Assembly (NCBI RefSeq): GCF_963678975.1 | Contig: NC_089279.1 | Coordinates: 23,112,004-23,176,003 of the forward strand | Direction of reading: 5' to 3' | Source: Dysidea avara | Lineage: Eukaryota; Porifera; Demospongiae; Dictyoceratida; Dysideidae | DNA length: 64,000 nt | Shown: positions 1-13,200 of the stretch, one piece after another | Position numbering within the stretch: the stretch's first letter is position 1 | Layout of the letters: each line of letters opens with the position of its first letter | Position numbers and translations under genes: made by a program | The notes under the pieces: generated by a model | The model's input: the letters and a program-made list of their open reading frames with translations, nothing else | The model's database searches: none | Told to the model about the DNA's origin: nothing

Positions 1-1275
1 CAGTACAAAATCACACATTGTATGGCTTCAAATATCCGCGAGCACCCTTAATTGTTGGATACGATTAGGTGAGTTCCTCTATGCTACGACGAACATCGCA
101 CAATGGTAGGGGGATCGATTTGTAAAGGTTGATTTTTCGTTTGCGGACCCTATACAAACAAGCCTGATCAGTCCATCTACGTACGGGTACGTAGAATATA
201 TTATCTATGATCAGTCTCACCAGTCACCACAGAGAATTTCTAGAGTTGGCATTCAGTGGGACTCATAATTATACTAAAAGCATGACAGCATAGTCATAGG
301 TACTATAGAGTCGGTACGGCTGTAGTATCTATGGTATATAGTGACTACGTTCTATACACACATGAGTGCACACATTGTCACAGCCTACCTGGTCCTGCAC
401 AAATCATGATCATGGCAGAAGCCAAGGCGACCACATTCGTCAAAAACTTCATGTTTGTCTTATCCTTTCTCTCAATTTTAAAATATCAGTAAAAGTTCAA
501 TAGTTGCTGTCGAGGTTACTGTCCTCCGGACTGCGACCTAGACTCTGTACTTTGTTCTGCGCCGGCCCTAATCAATCAAAGCCATTAAGCCGCATTGTTA
601 TACGCATGCGTGTAGGGAACGCTACCTGTTCTGGAGGATCCATACAATTATATCTTTTATTATGTAGCTAGTCTATTATAGCACATGCAGATGAAGACAT
701 GTATTGTACGTGGGACTTTCAGTGTGCAAATATTTTGGAAAACGAGTCTATTCGTCCGGCAGCAGGACACAACTTTTTTTTTCACTATTCGTTCGGCAGT
801 GTCACCCATAACTCGAGTATCAAACACACGGTAGACTGCAGGGCTTTCTTGTTAAGGCCCCTGTCCGGGGGTTTTGCTGTGTGTATGCTGGCGGTCCATG
901 CGGTGTTTTTGTAGGCCTGTGTAGGTCTGTAGGTTTAGCTGCTTTTTCTTTTTTCTGCTTTTTAAATTGAATTAGGTTTAACTTCTAGCTAGAGATCGGG
1001 GGAAAAAAAAAAAGTATCAAACACACTAGTTCGAGGCGAGAAAAAAAAAAAAAAAAAAGCGAGCGAAGCGAGCGTCCCGGTAAAGCCGGGCCAAATCTAG
1101 CTCGCCTCGCCAATACTTACCTTCATAGACAGTGGATGTCATCGTTGTGCTTCAACAGGCAAACGTCATGCAGGTTAGAATAGGGTTAGGGTCGAGTTCA
1201 GTTTCTTCTTCACTGGGTATTCTTCATAGGTTTCTTCTTGAATGACGTAAAGGTAGAAACTAAGAGAGGTGACGT
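1..1275. other. Gene-free stretch
   Basis: I see no coding exon here. The open frames are short and have no recognisable domain. A poly-A tract lies near 1036-1056, next to a GC-rich patch that may be the edge of an old repeat. Confidence 0.5.
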
Positions 1276-1279
1276 GATA

Positions 1280-1400
1280 GCTGGGAGCCACGTAGTACAG
1301 TGGTTACGATCCTGGGCTCACACACTGGAGGTCCCGGGTTTTGATTCCAAGTCAGGAATTTAGGTGTTTTTTGTTGTCGTTTTTTCCTTTTGAGGACCCT
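1280..1400 (+). repeat. tRNA-derived SINE-like sequence
   Basis: A perfect polymerase III box A (TAGTACAGTGG, 1293-1303) is followed 45 bp later by a box-B-like stretch (GTTTTGATTCC, 1338-1348; 9 of 11 consensus positions). This is the spacing of a tRNA gene. The sequence does not close into a clean tRNA cloverleaf, and a T-rich tail follows, so a tRNA-derived SINE is more likely than a functional tRNA gene. The 3' boundary is uncertain. Confidence 0.5.
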
Positions 1401-2147
1401 TTTTGTCTAGGTTTTTTTTAAATTTATTCACTGACACATGACTACAGGACGAGTAGACCATATCAGACAATTCAATGTATTTTAATGTCATTCAGCTACA
1501 GTATGAAAATGTACTGTTTGTTCAATTAGAATTTTAAAAATAAAACTGATTCTACAAAAACCTGTTAATTTTAGCAACTTTTATATGCTCACCTGTATAG
1601 CACGAGTATCATATAAAGGGTGGGAGGGTGCGGAGGGAGGGGTGGTGGTGGGCCGCCCACGCACAAGAAGTGTTTGACAGTGAAAAAACAGTCTATAAGT
1701 ATCATACAACTGTTTAAATATATACGTTCTTTGATATTGTATATGCATTAGTTTGCCAGTGATAGTTATAAACGGCAAACAGAATGTAATGAATTGCCCG
1801 CCCACGCCACGCTCAAGCCCAATTTGTACCTTCGTTAAAATGGCCTTGCTCAAAGACGATTAAATGTCTATGACATAGTTTTCTGTATAAATACTTTGGT
1901 TTGTTTATCATGCTGTAATATTGTGCTGCTGTGTTATACTATAATAATATTAATGCTTATATTATTTAATGATGTTTGTTTCTATTACTTTAGTGCACGG
2001 TGGGAGGTGGAAGTGTCCATGATGACGATTGGGCAATGTGCAAATAAGGTGAGTGCATGCTTTGTAAAAAGAAGCCCACGTAGCTGTGCAGGGCTCATCT
2101 TCTGTACAGATCAGCTTCTGTATAGTCTTTCATTATTTTATTTTTCC
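1401..2147. other. Gene-free stretch
   Basis: AT-rich sequence with short open frames only. I see no domain, RNA gene or repeat boundary. Confidence 0.45.
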
Positions 2148-2486
2148 CGAGGGGTAGCCAACGCCCACGCAAAACACCGAAATGGTGTACCAGAGGGGTT
2201 GCCAATGCCCACGCAAAGCACCCAAATGGTGTGTACGAGACTCCCAATCTTTATGTATTTTTAAAAGCATTTAGTGAGATTGCTAACTAGTAACTACCTG
2301 TACAGTTGTTGATCTACATCTTGTTCTAGTTATTCATGATCAATCATTGTCTACTTTGTTAAACTCACTTTCTCCATTATTTTTAAATGATTTTGGATTT
2401 AGGATTTGGTTTCTAATATATTTGTGTATTTCTGATTGGATTTCTCACATAGCATACAAGAGTCCCAAGGCATTGGCTACCCCTCG
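2148..2486. mobile_element. MITE, terminal inverted repeats with GGGGTAGCCA core
   Basis: The left end reads CGAGGGGTAGCCAACGCC and the right end is its near-exact inverse (GGCATTGGCTACCCCTCG). The interior has no coding potential. A second copy with the same ends and similar interior lies at 15884-16052. The left half contains an imperfect internal direct repeat (TAGCCAACGCCCACGCAAA, then TTGCCAATGCCCACGCAAA). Superfamily not determined. Confidence 0.6.
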
Positions 2487-2659
2487 CTTTTTACCAAAAG
2501 CCAGTTCATCTCTAGTTGACAAAGATAGTCTGACCATCTAATTATGATATTATAATCTAAATTAAATTCTTGATCACAGATACACATTTCCCTTGTTGCT
2601 ATATGTGGCGCACCACAAAATTAACCAATTAACCAATGTAAACAACCCTTACCATACCT

Positions 2660-2808
<149 letters not shown>

Positions 2809-3479
2809 TGATAAAGATTTTTTTAAATTCACCAATTTAAATGTGACTGTTTTTTCCACAGGTTTATATGTTGGAGAACTGCAAACAGCTAACTTGAAAT
2901 TTTTATAATGACCATTTTTTAAAAATATTTATTTGATTACATGTACAAAATACAAAGATGTATCACGTGATCAAAAAAGTTATTAGCATGATGTACAAGG
3001 ACTATTGACCATTGAAAAGTTGATGAATTAAACATTCAAGAACGGAATGCTTTTCCATTGCAACTCGCCCACGCAATATAGCGCGCGCGTCACTAATAAT
3101 CAGTGCTCAGCCGGGGTATGCGACTATTGGATTGAGATGGTGATTTTTATAAAATTATTTGTACCGTGTAAAACGTTCGTCACGAACGGTATAGCTAGCT
3201 GAAGTATTCAAGAAAGGATAGATCTAGCCTGGTATAACCGGGATTCGTTAAAAAGTTCGCGCCTGGATTGTTGGGGTAAGCCAATATTTCCATTGCCAAT
3301 GGTTCTATGTGTAATGTTAAACCCCCTACTTTGTACCATGAAAAAGGCCGTATTAAGCTGTTACATTTTACGTGAAAGTAGATGTCATGCTGGCCATTCC
3401 TGCTAGAACCGGGGAAAGGTTTAAAAGTTATCTGACGCTCCATAACAGAGCCTTGAAAACCTGCTTCCAGTGTAGACGC
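2809..3479. other. Gene-free stretch
   Basis: AT-rich. No exon or repeat edge that I can support. Confidence 0.4.
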
Positions 3480-3760
3480 GTGTATCTTGTCAATAAATTT
3501 TTTTTTATTAAAAGTCGCTTAATTGTTGGATATGCACAGCATTTGGGGAAACCGTCATCAAAAGGCTTTCTTTGATGATGTAAGAGTTTTTAATCCCACT
3601 GCTCCTAGTTATCGTAACCAGTTTCTTCTCTACATAAAAGGTTTGAATGCAGCAAACAGCATAAGTATGGGCTCTTTCACCCCTTTGGTGTCCCCTACAC
3701 TACTGCCAGTAGTGTCTGCACCTCCCATTCCCCCAAAAGTAGGGAATACCAAAGGGGTGA
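3480..3760 (+). pseudogene. Degraded retroelement C-terminal domain fragment
   Basis: Plus-strand translation around 3523-3735 keeps the landmarks FFDDVRVFNPTAPSYRN and, further on, GSFTPLV. These are characteristic of the region downstream of reverse transcriptase in a LINE-like family common in marine invertebrates. Two other fragments of the same domain lie at 26160-26450 and 36234-37001. The copy is short, lacks the Cys/His cluster and runs into a palindrome. It is a dead remnant. Confidence 0.5.
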
Positions 3761-3966
3761 AAGCCAAAGTTTTTCTGTATGTGTAGCTGTACTACAATTC
3801 TGTAAAGCAATATATTATCTCTGGTCTCTCTCTTAGCAGCAAGCAGAGATGCTAACCTCTTGTAAGCAGTAGTACAAGAGCTGCTTGCTGCTAAGAGAGA
3901 CCAGAGATAATATATTGCTTTACAGAATTGTAGTACAGCTACACACATACAGAAAAACTTTGGCTT
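3761..3966. repeat. Foldback (long inverted repeat)
   Basis: The left arm, beginning AAGCCAAAGTTTTTCTGTAT, is repeated almost perfectly in inverse orientation at the right end. The arms are about 80-90 bp with a short loop near 3850-3880. A smaller inverted repeat (3668-3764, sharing CCCCTTTGGT and its inverse) abuts it on the left. No coding content; probably a foldback MITE inserted in the retroelement fragment. Confidence 0.75.
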
Positions 3967-4029
3967 GCAAGGGACATACAATTCTGAGGGTCTACCAGGC
4001 ACCAGCTCTGGTAGCCTACGTATTGTTAT

Positions 4030-5175
4030 TATCTAATTACAATTATCTATAATTAACTTACAAATAACTATAATTGCTTGGTGCAGTAGTCTTGGAGCAT
4101 TGAGAACAAGGGCACAGGTAATGAAATCTACATGGAATATTATCAAAATTACCTAGAAAGTGATTCCATAGAAATTTCTTCAGCTTTACTTTGATTGATT
4201 CTAAAGATTGAGACAAGTCAATGAGTAGGGAATTCCACAATCTGAGTAAGTGATAAAAATATGAATTCATAATAGGGTTAGTGTTGGCTGTCAGTGTTGG
4301 GAGTAACGCGTTACACAATATTATTACTTTTGTGGTAACTAAGTAATATAACGAAATACGCTATAAAAACAGGTAATATAACTCAAGTTGCCTTACTTAC
4401 AAATGTAACGCATTACCTAAGTAATATAGTAACTGTAACGAGTCTAATATTACATAATATTATTACTACAAGTAACGAAGTTACTAATCTCGTTAGTTAT
4501 CGTAAGAGTAATGCCTAGCCACAACGAAGTAACGAAACCTACTGGATGAAGCTTATTCACCAGCTTCTTACTTATAACCAAGATTTGCACATTGTCCAAC
4601 AACGCAATCATGTCACGTGATACAGTGGTAGCTTCACACGTGACAGCTTAAAGTTGTGGACACAAAGTAATATAATATGTAATATTATTATAGTTACTTT
4701 ATTTTATGGGTAATATGTAACTGTAACTAAATAGTTCAGTTGCAAGTAATTTGTTATATGTAACTAGTTACTTTTACAAAGTAACTTGCCTAACACTGTT
4801 GGCTGTCTTGCAATAGAGCATGGTGCCAGTAATCTTGTAGTACCAGTAGTAAAATTGACAGTTTAGTATGTCGTTTTTATCAGATGGATTTGATAAAGAA
4901 TAAGATGTCGGCAATTTCATAAGAGTACATTAACGGCAGTATACCAGACCAGACTGGATTAACCTAGATCTGTAGTCTGAATGATAATTAGAGAAAATAA
5001 ATTTGGTGGTTCTTCGCTGTATTTTTTTCAAGTGATTCGATATCCTTTAATAGATAAGGTCTCCACAGTGTTGAACAGTACAATATTTTGATCTAACTAG
5101 AGTAATGTACAATGATTTACGGACTTGGGCACAATTGGAGTCCTTGAATATCCTATATAAGTATTATGCAGTAAA
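4030..5175 (-). mobile_element. CR1/jockey-like LINE 3' fragment, interrupted by a hAT MITE
   Basis: Minus-strand translation of 4058-4290 reads through landmarks typical of the C-terminus of a non-LTR retroelement (RLWNSLLIDLSQSLESIK, KLKKFLWNHF, CPCSQCS). Upstream on that strand, 4800-5170, it continues with QRRTTKFILSNYHSDYRSRL-type sequence, with stops. The reading is split at 4292-4798 by a MITE with exact target duplications. The element is 5'-truncated and carries stops, so it is inactive. Confidence 0.65.
4292..4798. mobile_element. hAT-type MITE (8-bp TSD TTGGCTGT)
   Basis: A 507-bp non-coding element starting CAGTGTTGGGAGTAAC and ending with the inverse CAGTGTTAGGCAAGTTAC. It is flanked by identical 8-bp copies of TTGGCTGT at 4284-4291 and 4799-4806. 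The 8-bp duplication and CAGTG ends indicate hAT. The interior is full of GTAAC/GTTAC motifs. It interrupts the LINE coding frame, so it is the younger of the two. Confidence 0.9.
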
Positions 5176-6806
5176 CCAACTGCACGTGATTTGTATTACA
5201 CACCTTAGAGGAGGTCATTTTGTAGTGGTCTTGCCAAGTGAGTTGGTAAAAACAATGCCAAGATCTTTACAGCTGGAGGATTAAATAATTGTGTGACCAT
5301 TGACATTGTAAGTGTAATTGAATTTATAGTAGTGTAGTGTCCTGGATTAGATGCTCCACCAGTTTTTTCTTTACTGAGAAGGTCAACTGCAACCTGCTTG
5401 TGTGGAGCCAAGTATCATCGTGGCAGCCCAGTGACTATTGGAGCACTTGACTTTACAATATCTGAGGGCCAGGTGCTTCCATCACATGTACTTTTGATTG
5501 CTGTTTCTTGTTTTATTTATTTACTTGTTATATATATTTTTAAAAAAGACAAATTAATAGCAGTCGTGTTGGTCTCAAGTGTGGTGGTGGCTACACAATG
5601 CAAATTTATTCAATATTATAAAAGTTCAGTCAAACGTGTTACCAAAGTCAATCTCAGAAGGCTAAAAATGCCCTCAAAAAGTATGCTGAGTGTGCTTGCC
5701 ATAGCTAGTTAGTTGTATCATGGGAGAAGTTTAGTGTGACCCATATAGGAATTGGCCTATTGAAAAATTTCCTGATCATGAGGCTGCAGCTTGTGATGCT
5801 TAACTGATAGTAGAGCTGATAAATACAAGAGTAAACCATGCAATTTATACAGCAGACAGTGTGAAATGCACTAAAGCCACCTAAGATACTCCCCAGAAGT
5901 TTTCAGTGCATTTGGCAGCAAAAACAAAAGTAAAAGGTACAAGCTAAATTTTTTATTGATTTCTCAGTGGGGGGCAATAGTTACAATTCTTACAAGGGTA
6001 AACTCTCAACTCTAAGTAATAGAGCAGTCCAAACAGTATATCCAATTTGAAGGGGATAAGGACATAAAAGCCCTCTACATTTATTGTGGAGACAAGAATT
6101 TTAATGGGTTGCATTTGGATCAGAAGTAATTAATTACATCTTATCAGCATCAAAGAAGTAATCAAACTCAGGAAATGTTTTTACGTAGGTCTGATGCATG
6201 TGCACTTCAAAAGCTAACTTATAGTGCATGTGTGTGTGTTTGTGTATGTATATCACACTTATAATGACACGATAACAGTGAAGATGTACATGTACCTGAC
6301 TTAAGGTTGTTTACTCTATCCTTGTGTAAGACAATCCATTCTAACATGTCACTAGCTGTTAGCTACTACAAATATTTTGAGGAGGGAAATTTCTCAAGAT
6401 AACAGTGAAAATTTAATTCTTGAAATAATATAATTACACTGAGAATTGTTTGTGAATGTGCAAAAAGTTTATCCCAACATTGCCCAACTTCAAATATCCC
6501 CCCTTTGAAATACTCTAAATTATACATTTGTATTCATTCAGTCCTGTCATTACTAAGTACACCATGTACCTGTAAGAGTAATGGAATGTTAATTTTTGGA
6601 GCTGGTGTGTCAGCAACTGCAGGCTATACCTCCAGGCCCTTACATCTGTGACCTTAGTGCTACAACTGTACATTTAAAAACTATTTGACAAGTCTTGTTA
6701 TGCCCCTGTTACCACTGGGCTGGTGTACTGTATTAATAATTACATACATCTGCATGTACACAAATTTTTTTTTAAATTATATAATGCGTAAGTTGATTAC
6801 AAGTCA
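5176..6806. other. Gene-free stretch downstream of the SRCR gene
   Basis: No supportable exon. An open frame at 5398-5712 contains a hydrophobic run but has no recognisable domain. The right part may include the 3' untranslated region of the SRCR gene that ends at 6807. Confidence 0.4.
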
Positions 6807-7216
6807 TCAGTTGGGAGTATAATCAGGTGGTAGATCTGGATATGGAGGTGGTGGTTCTGGAACAAAATCAGGTGGTGGCTTTGATGGATAATCACTAGAC
6901 TGTGAGGGTACAAAAGTGTAACTCTTTGTAGGATAATTTTGAGCAACATAGTGACCAACAGGTGGTTGAGTTTGAATATGAGCAGGAGGTGGTGGAGGAG
7001 CTGATGCCACAGTAGTACTAGTATGCTGAGTGATAGGATGGAAGTGATTATTTTGCTTCCTACAGTGACGCCCCAAGTAGACACCAGCAACAATGAGTGA
7101 AATGATGATTATCACAACTGGAATTACACAACCAAATGTAATACCAGCAACAGCTCCAGCAGATAATCCACCACTACTGGAATCAGAATCTTCATCTAGA
7201 TAATCAGAATCTTCAT
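6807..7216 (-). CDS. Last exon: transmembrane helix and PPxY tail
   Basis: Starts with an acidic stem (EDSD repeats, then SSSGG), followed by a hydrophobic helix (GCVIPVVIIIISLIVAGVYL) and a basic stop-transfer (GRHCRK). The cytoplasmic tail of roughly 85 residues is rich in proline and ends with PPPPY and PPDY. PPxY motifs are known ligands of WW domains, for example in NEDD4-type ubiquitin ligases. The 3' splice site is duplicated: an alternative acceptor 21 bp downstream would start the exon at 7195 and drop seven residues. Confidence 0.75.
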
Positions 7217-10200
7217 CTAGATAATCACACAAAGAAAATATTTATGCTGACAGAATATATATAATGCATAAAACCTCTTGTATGTATATACTAGTACTTA
7301 TCATGATGTGTGCATGACATATCATACATAGAGTACAGTAGTACCTCTTCCATTATTTACTCTTGGTAGTACTGTATAAGTGACTGGGTCTGAAAAAAGC
7401 CGGTCTTATTGCCCACGACAGTAGATTTGTTTTCTCACCAAGAATGCAAAGCTATATGAATAAACTATCAGATTTCATTATCACATTCAGCTAGACTTAA
7501 TTGAGTGGTTTGCTTTTGCTGGCTGCTTTTCCCAAGCACAGTGACAATCTGTACAAGCGAGCTGGGGCTCTGGCCAGCCTGGGGATAGCTGTATGTGGCT
7601 GTACAGCACCGTGGTGTTGAATAAAGACCTGTGCTGTAAATGTCCTTTCATTTTAGCCACTTTTGATGGCCCACAACTCATTCCTACGCCTTCCTCTTTA
7701 AGATTTTTAAACAGCCTCTTAGCTAGCTATGTGTAGTTGTCTGTATTGTATGCTGCTCTGGCAAGGAAGAATGGTAGTTGCCATCAGAGGGAAATTTATA
7801 AATCAAAAAATCAAGCTTGTAGGCTGAATTATGCTTGGTTGAAGGCATAAGGCAATCAGACAGTTAGTAGAAAACTCAGCTAAATAATATTTCATAGAAA
7901 TGTGTTGGAAGGGTTTAGGGTATGAGCTTGGTTGTGTCTAACCAATACTGCCACGTTGTTCTGAAAGAAAGTGAGACTGGTTTTTGGATAATATTGGACA
8001 AGAAAGCCCAAACCTCAGAGTAGGGACTATAGTGCATCGATAATAAGTACTGAAACAAGCTGGAGTGGTGCACGATATTAAATCACAGTAAAACAATAAG
8101 AAGTGTTATATCCCTACTGTGAATTTCCACTATGATATCTTGAACACAGTAGGGATATAACACTTCTTATTGTTTTACTGTGATTTAATATCGTGCACTA
8201 CTCCAGCTTATTTCAGTACTTTTTATCGATGTGCTATGGTCCCTACTCTAGTTGAAAATTCCAAATTTTTCTTTGTACTTGTTTGCTAACTTTTTAAAAT
8301 ATTATTATTATGACTGGTGAACCCACCCATACCACATCTGAAATGGCGCCACTCGCCCCAGCTACAGTATATCAATTATCGTCTGAAAAGTGAAGTGTCC
8401 ATTACGCTTCATTGTCAGCTATGTTCAACCCGTTACACAGCATTTCAGATTAAGAACTGTTCGAAAAGCACCTCTGCAATCCATGCATACTGAAAGAAAT
8501 GGTGCTGCGCACCCCAGTTATATCAATTATCGTCTAAAAAGTGAAGTATCTACTACACTTTGTTGTCGGCTGTGTTCAACCCATTACACAGTAGTATGAA
8601 TCAAGAACTGCTCGAAATGCACGCCATCGAGTGCTATCGCCAAATCGACACTTTTTTGCTGTCAGCAAAGATGAATGGGACACAAAGAAGGACACTGGTA
8701 AGTACATGAAGAATGCATTATACGTACTGTGGTATGCCAAAAGGTACCTGTCGGGCCGACGTGACGTTGAACAGTGAAAAAATTAAGCCCTATAGCCATT
8801 ATCGAGTTACGCTTGTCTGAAGGCATCAGTCAGTTTAACTAAATTATTTTTTAAATTTTGTAGCAACTTGTTGAAAGCGTTTTGAGTTGATCTGAAAGCT
8901 TGTTTGGGCTTAGTTTTACCTAACCAATACTGCCTCATCATTGTCAGGGGAAATTGAGGCTGTTTTTTGGGTGATATTATTTGGTGGGCCACGCCTACTC
9001 CTTTGTGGTCCCTACTATACAGTACTATCGTACTGTATGATACTACTGTAGTGTAGGTGATTTTGAAGCACTGTTGAATAGTATATTCCTTAACTTTATC
9101 AGCATGATAGCCTCATGCTTAGACATAATTTCATGTAATATCTCCAAAGGTATTTTATACGTACATACAAATTGAGGTACATAAATTTCGCAGATTAATA
9201 AATTTTAGGATTTTCATGGTTTTATTTTTGAGGATCACTCGTTTTTCACACAGGTAGCCAAAATGCATCCCAAAGTGAACTATATATGTGTCAGTTCAAA
9301 AAATTATATGTTACTCCAATGTATTTACATGCAGTGTTGGGGGTAATGTGTTACATAAGTAACGCGACGTAATATTTATTACTTTTGTGGTAATGAAGTA
9401 ATATAACAAAATATACCACTTTAGCATGGGCGTTCAAAGGTGCCGCTCGGTGTTTAACTCGCATATTGCCCGGGTAATATCAAGATATTGCCCGGGCTAT
9501 ATCATGGGAAAGCGGTTTTCCAATGACTTTGATGCCCAGCCAGTTCAAAGAAACGATACGCTTTGACTCGTTATATTGAGCGACATAGAGCTTTGCATTG
9601 TGGGACTTGATTTTGTAGTGGTTGCTAAGCTGAGTATATTTGCTCAGATGGACTAGTTGGTTGTTAGTAAAGGATAATGAAGGCACAAAATAATTGTTTG
9701 GGCGATTGTGGATGCATATTTCTACCCACCACGTATCAGCCTTTGAACAGACCACAGAACGGAAAAACTACTACTGCTACACTGAAATAGGTTAGTAACT
9801 TACAGTCCTAAGTACTTAACTTAATATAATAACTTACTGTCCCAATAGCAAAGTCAGTTGGCTTAACTTAGTACAAAAATGATAACAATATAAACTCAAT
9901 CCCACAATTGCAAGTTTTCTAACATAGCGTGTTGAAACATAGTAACGTATTAATGACGTTTTAATGTATGGACAACGTTTAGATGGCTATTAGCCCACGC
10001 TTTTAAAACCAAAATTGATTTTCAGATGCTACTGTATAAAACAAATGGGATGAGTTCTCGTTAGTTCTTTCACCTATTAGGTGAGTGCGCCCCAAGTGAT
10101 ATATATCACTTATACCATGGCTGCTTGGGACTTTGCTGACATATACACCTGCAGCCCTCGGGCCTGCGTCTCTCGGGCTTTGGGTGTATATATCAGCAAA

Positions 10201-13200
10201 ATCCCTCGCAGCTGTGGTATAACTATTAAATATGCTCAAGTTACTTTACTTGCAAATGTAATGCATTACCTAAGTAATGAAGTTACTGTAACGAGTCTAA
10301 TATTGCATAATATTATTACTTTAAGTAACAAAGTTACCAATCTCGTTAGTAATCCACTGAGTAACGCCTAGCCACTACGAAGTAACGAAGCCTACTGAAT
10401 GAAGCTTGTTCACCAGCATTTTGCTTAAAACCAAGATTTGCACATTATCCAACAACACAATCATGTCATGTGATAAAGCAGTAGTCTCACATGTGACAGC
10501 TTAAGGCTGTGGACACAAAGTAATATAATATGTAATATTATTATAGTTACTTTATTATATGGGTAATATGTAACTGTAACTAATAGTTCAGTTGTAAATA
10601 ATATGTAATATTTAACGAGTTACATTTAAAAAGTAACTGTCCCAGCACTATTTACATGCAAGGGTTAGCAGGGCTGGTGGAAGCTCTTAGTGGCTGGTCA
10701 GGCAACAAGCCAGGTAATGACTCAGGAATTGTGGTGAGTGTGTGAAGCATGCCCCTCTAGGGGGGTCTGGGGGCATGCCTCCCCAGGAAAATTTTACATT
10801 TTTAGTGTTTGTAATCCACATCCTGAAGCAATTTTAGCACTTTAAAAGGGTTGATTTTAAGATATTGCTTTATACATACACTGACTTTTGTAACTTCCCT
10901 AGCTGTCACATTCTATAAATATTATGTTGTAATAATAATAATTTCGTTTATACAATTGTAACCTTAACTACTATAGCTGGTACATACATTAGCTTTGTGT
11001 TTGAATAATTGATTCAGAAATAAGAAATGAGTTGTATTGATATGAAACGAGTTTTACTGATATGAAATCAGTTGTACTGATGTCACATGTATCTGTACAG
11101 GATCAATTAACATGCAAGTTATACAATTATTCAAAATGTCCAAATTTGCTGACGGCGGTCTTCTTTAGCTGCAGTAAACTCGTTCAAAATTTTGATATAC
11201 TTCAAGCTGTCAGTTAGGTGCTTATGTATGTGCAGAACCATGACATTGTTTAGTCTGCATTGAGTCATCGTTGAGCGGAGGTATGTTTTTATTCTTCGCA
11301 TCGCAGAGGCACTCCTTTCTGATACTGCATTGGTAGCTGGCATTAATAACAAAAACTTTACCACCTTCACTACTTGTGGCATTAACAAATGTTGGCTGTG
11401 GTCCAGCACTTTAAAGTGCCTATGTATGTCATGAAATGTAATTGAATCCCCATTCTTTTGGATTTTCATTCTGCTAAATACTTCCAATTGCGTTTCTAGC
11501 TCGGAGCTGTTGAAGTCACCCTGATAAAATTCCATGACATCTTTCATTGTGTTGGTGTAATCTTTCTTTGTGGCTTGCAGTAAAAGTTGTTCCAACTTTT
11601 TGTAAACACCGAAATCCTTTTGCATAAAACAGTTTTTAATTGCTACTACTACTGTGTCAATTGTTTCGTAATATGTTCGCCTGTAAAACTCTTGTACATC
11701 CACAGGAAAGTGAGGTTCAGCTGCTCCTGTTTCATATCTGGCTGGTCTTTTACGCCTTCTTGGTAAAACAGGCTCATTGACATTAAGAGACTCCTGGGTT
11801 TTTTTAATAAGGCCCCAAAACAACAAAAAGCATTCCTCAGTTCTAATTAGGGAAAGGATTTTGTTACATAGTAAAGCCAAGTGGTAGCTGTCAGCAGCAG
11901 TCATGGCTGTGGACTGAAGTGCTTTGCTCAAGTTATCTGTGTGCTTTAGTACTCTTTCTGCTAGCATCAAACCAAACAAGAAGTCAAATTCCATCATTTT
12001 TGCTGCTACTCCTGTGATTCTTGCTTTTACTTCAGTGTCTTTGACAACATCTACCGCCTCTTCCCAAGTGGCTAGTAAAGCAGGATAGTTAGTACGAACA
12101 CTTTCCAATGAAGAAGCACATACTGTCCAACAAGTTGGACAGAGATTCCTTAGCCCTGGTACACCCGGTGTCAGTTCTTCTTTAAGTCTGCTAAGTATGG
12201 CATCTCTTCTAGGGGAAAATTTGATTAATTTACATATCTCCAGGGTATGGTCCAAAGCATTTGACATCGTTGGGATTTTCTTAATTACATCTGCAACTGC
12301 TAGGTTCAAGCTATGCCCATGGCAGTGTAAATACAAAGAACGCTGTTCAATTTCCTTGACCATAGCAGCAACTCTCTTCATATTTGCTGCGCCATCATAA
12401 CACTGAGCACAACACATAGTCATGCTTAACTTCATTCGTATCACTGCATCCTTTACAACTCCAAAAACCGATTCAGCTGTAATGTCAGGCACAGAACACA
12501 GACCCATAAAATCCTCATGAGGTTCAAATGCATCATTAACCCACTGAAAACACACTATTACCTGTTCATGATTTGATGAATCTGTAACTTCATCACATTC
12601 AATAGCAAAGTAGCCAGCACATTTGATGTTGTCTTCAATTTTGTGAAGATGATCTTTAGATATTAACTTTAGAAATTCATCTTGAATACTGTGATCAGTG
12701 TACTTGTGTGTTTTACGTTGAAGTATCTCATTAATGTGGGGATCATCTTTGGACCGAAGCAAAAGGAGCTGGTAAAAATTGGAGTTAAATTCACTGCCAC
12801 CAGGACAATCTAGTGAGTTGGACGGAACCCAGTTTCCTCTCATTGCTAGTCCTTGCCTAGCTAGAAATACTATATTCTGGAGCACCTTTGTGATGGCCTC
12901 GGCTCTCTGGACATCTGAAGACATCATCTCTGAAACATCTCTTGTCTTCGACACCAGAGCTTTAGCTGCTGCTTGATGCATCTATATATGAAAGGCCAGC
13001 ATATACTCATTACTACAACAAAGACACCATTCATTTGCTTTCTATGAACAAACATACCTGTGATAGTTCATGGGTCTTAAATCCACCGTGCTTATCACCA
13101 CTAGCGTCTTTCCAATTGCAGTACCCTGTAATAAGAAACGTGACTTCACTTGGGCTAGCATTAAATCTCTTGATCTTTCCTTGTTTCACCGCTAGAACAC

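Noticed and set aside
1170-1195. Telomere-like TTAGGG
   Set aside because: Only two units; chance.
1280-1350. Functional tRNA gene
   Set aside because: Box A and box B are present, but acceptor-stem pairing and a clean T-loop are not.
5398-5712. 104-codon open frame with a hydrophobic segment
   Set aside because: No family, no splice context, AT-rich composition like its surroundings.
10081-10239. Overlapping open frames on both strands with mirrored Ser/Arg sequence
   Set aside because: They arise from an inverted repeat inside a nested MITE, not from genes.
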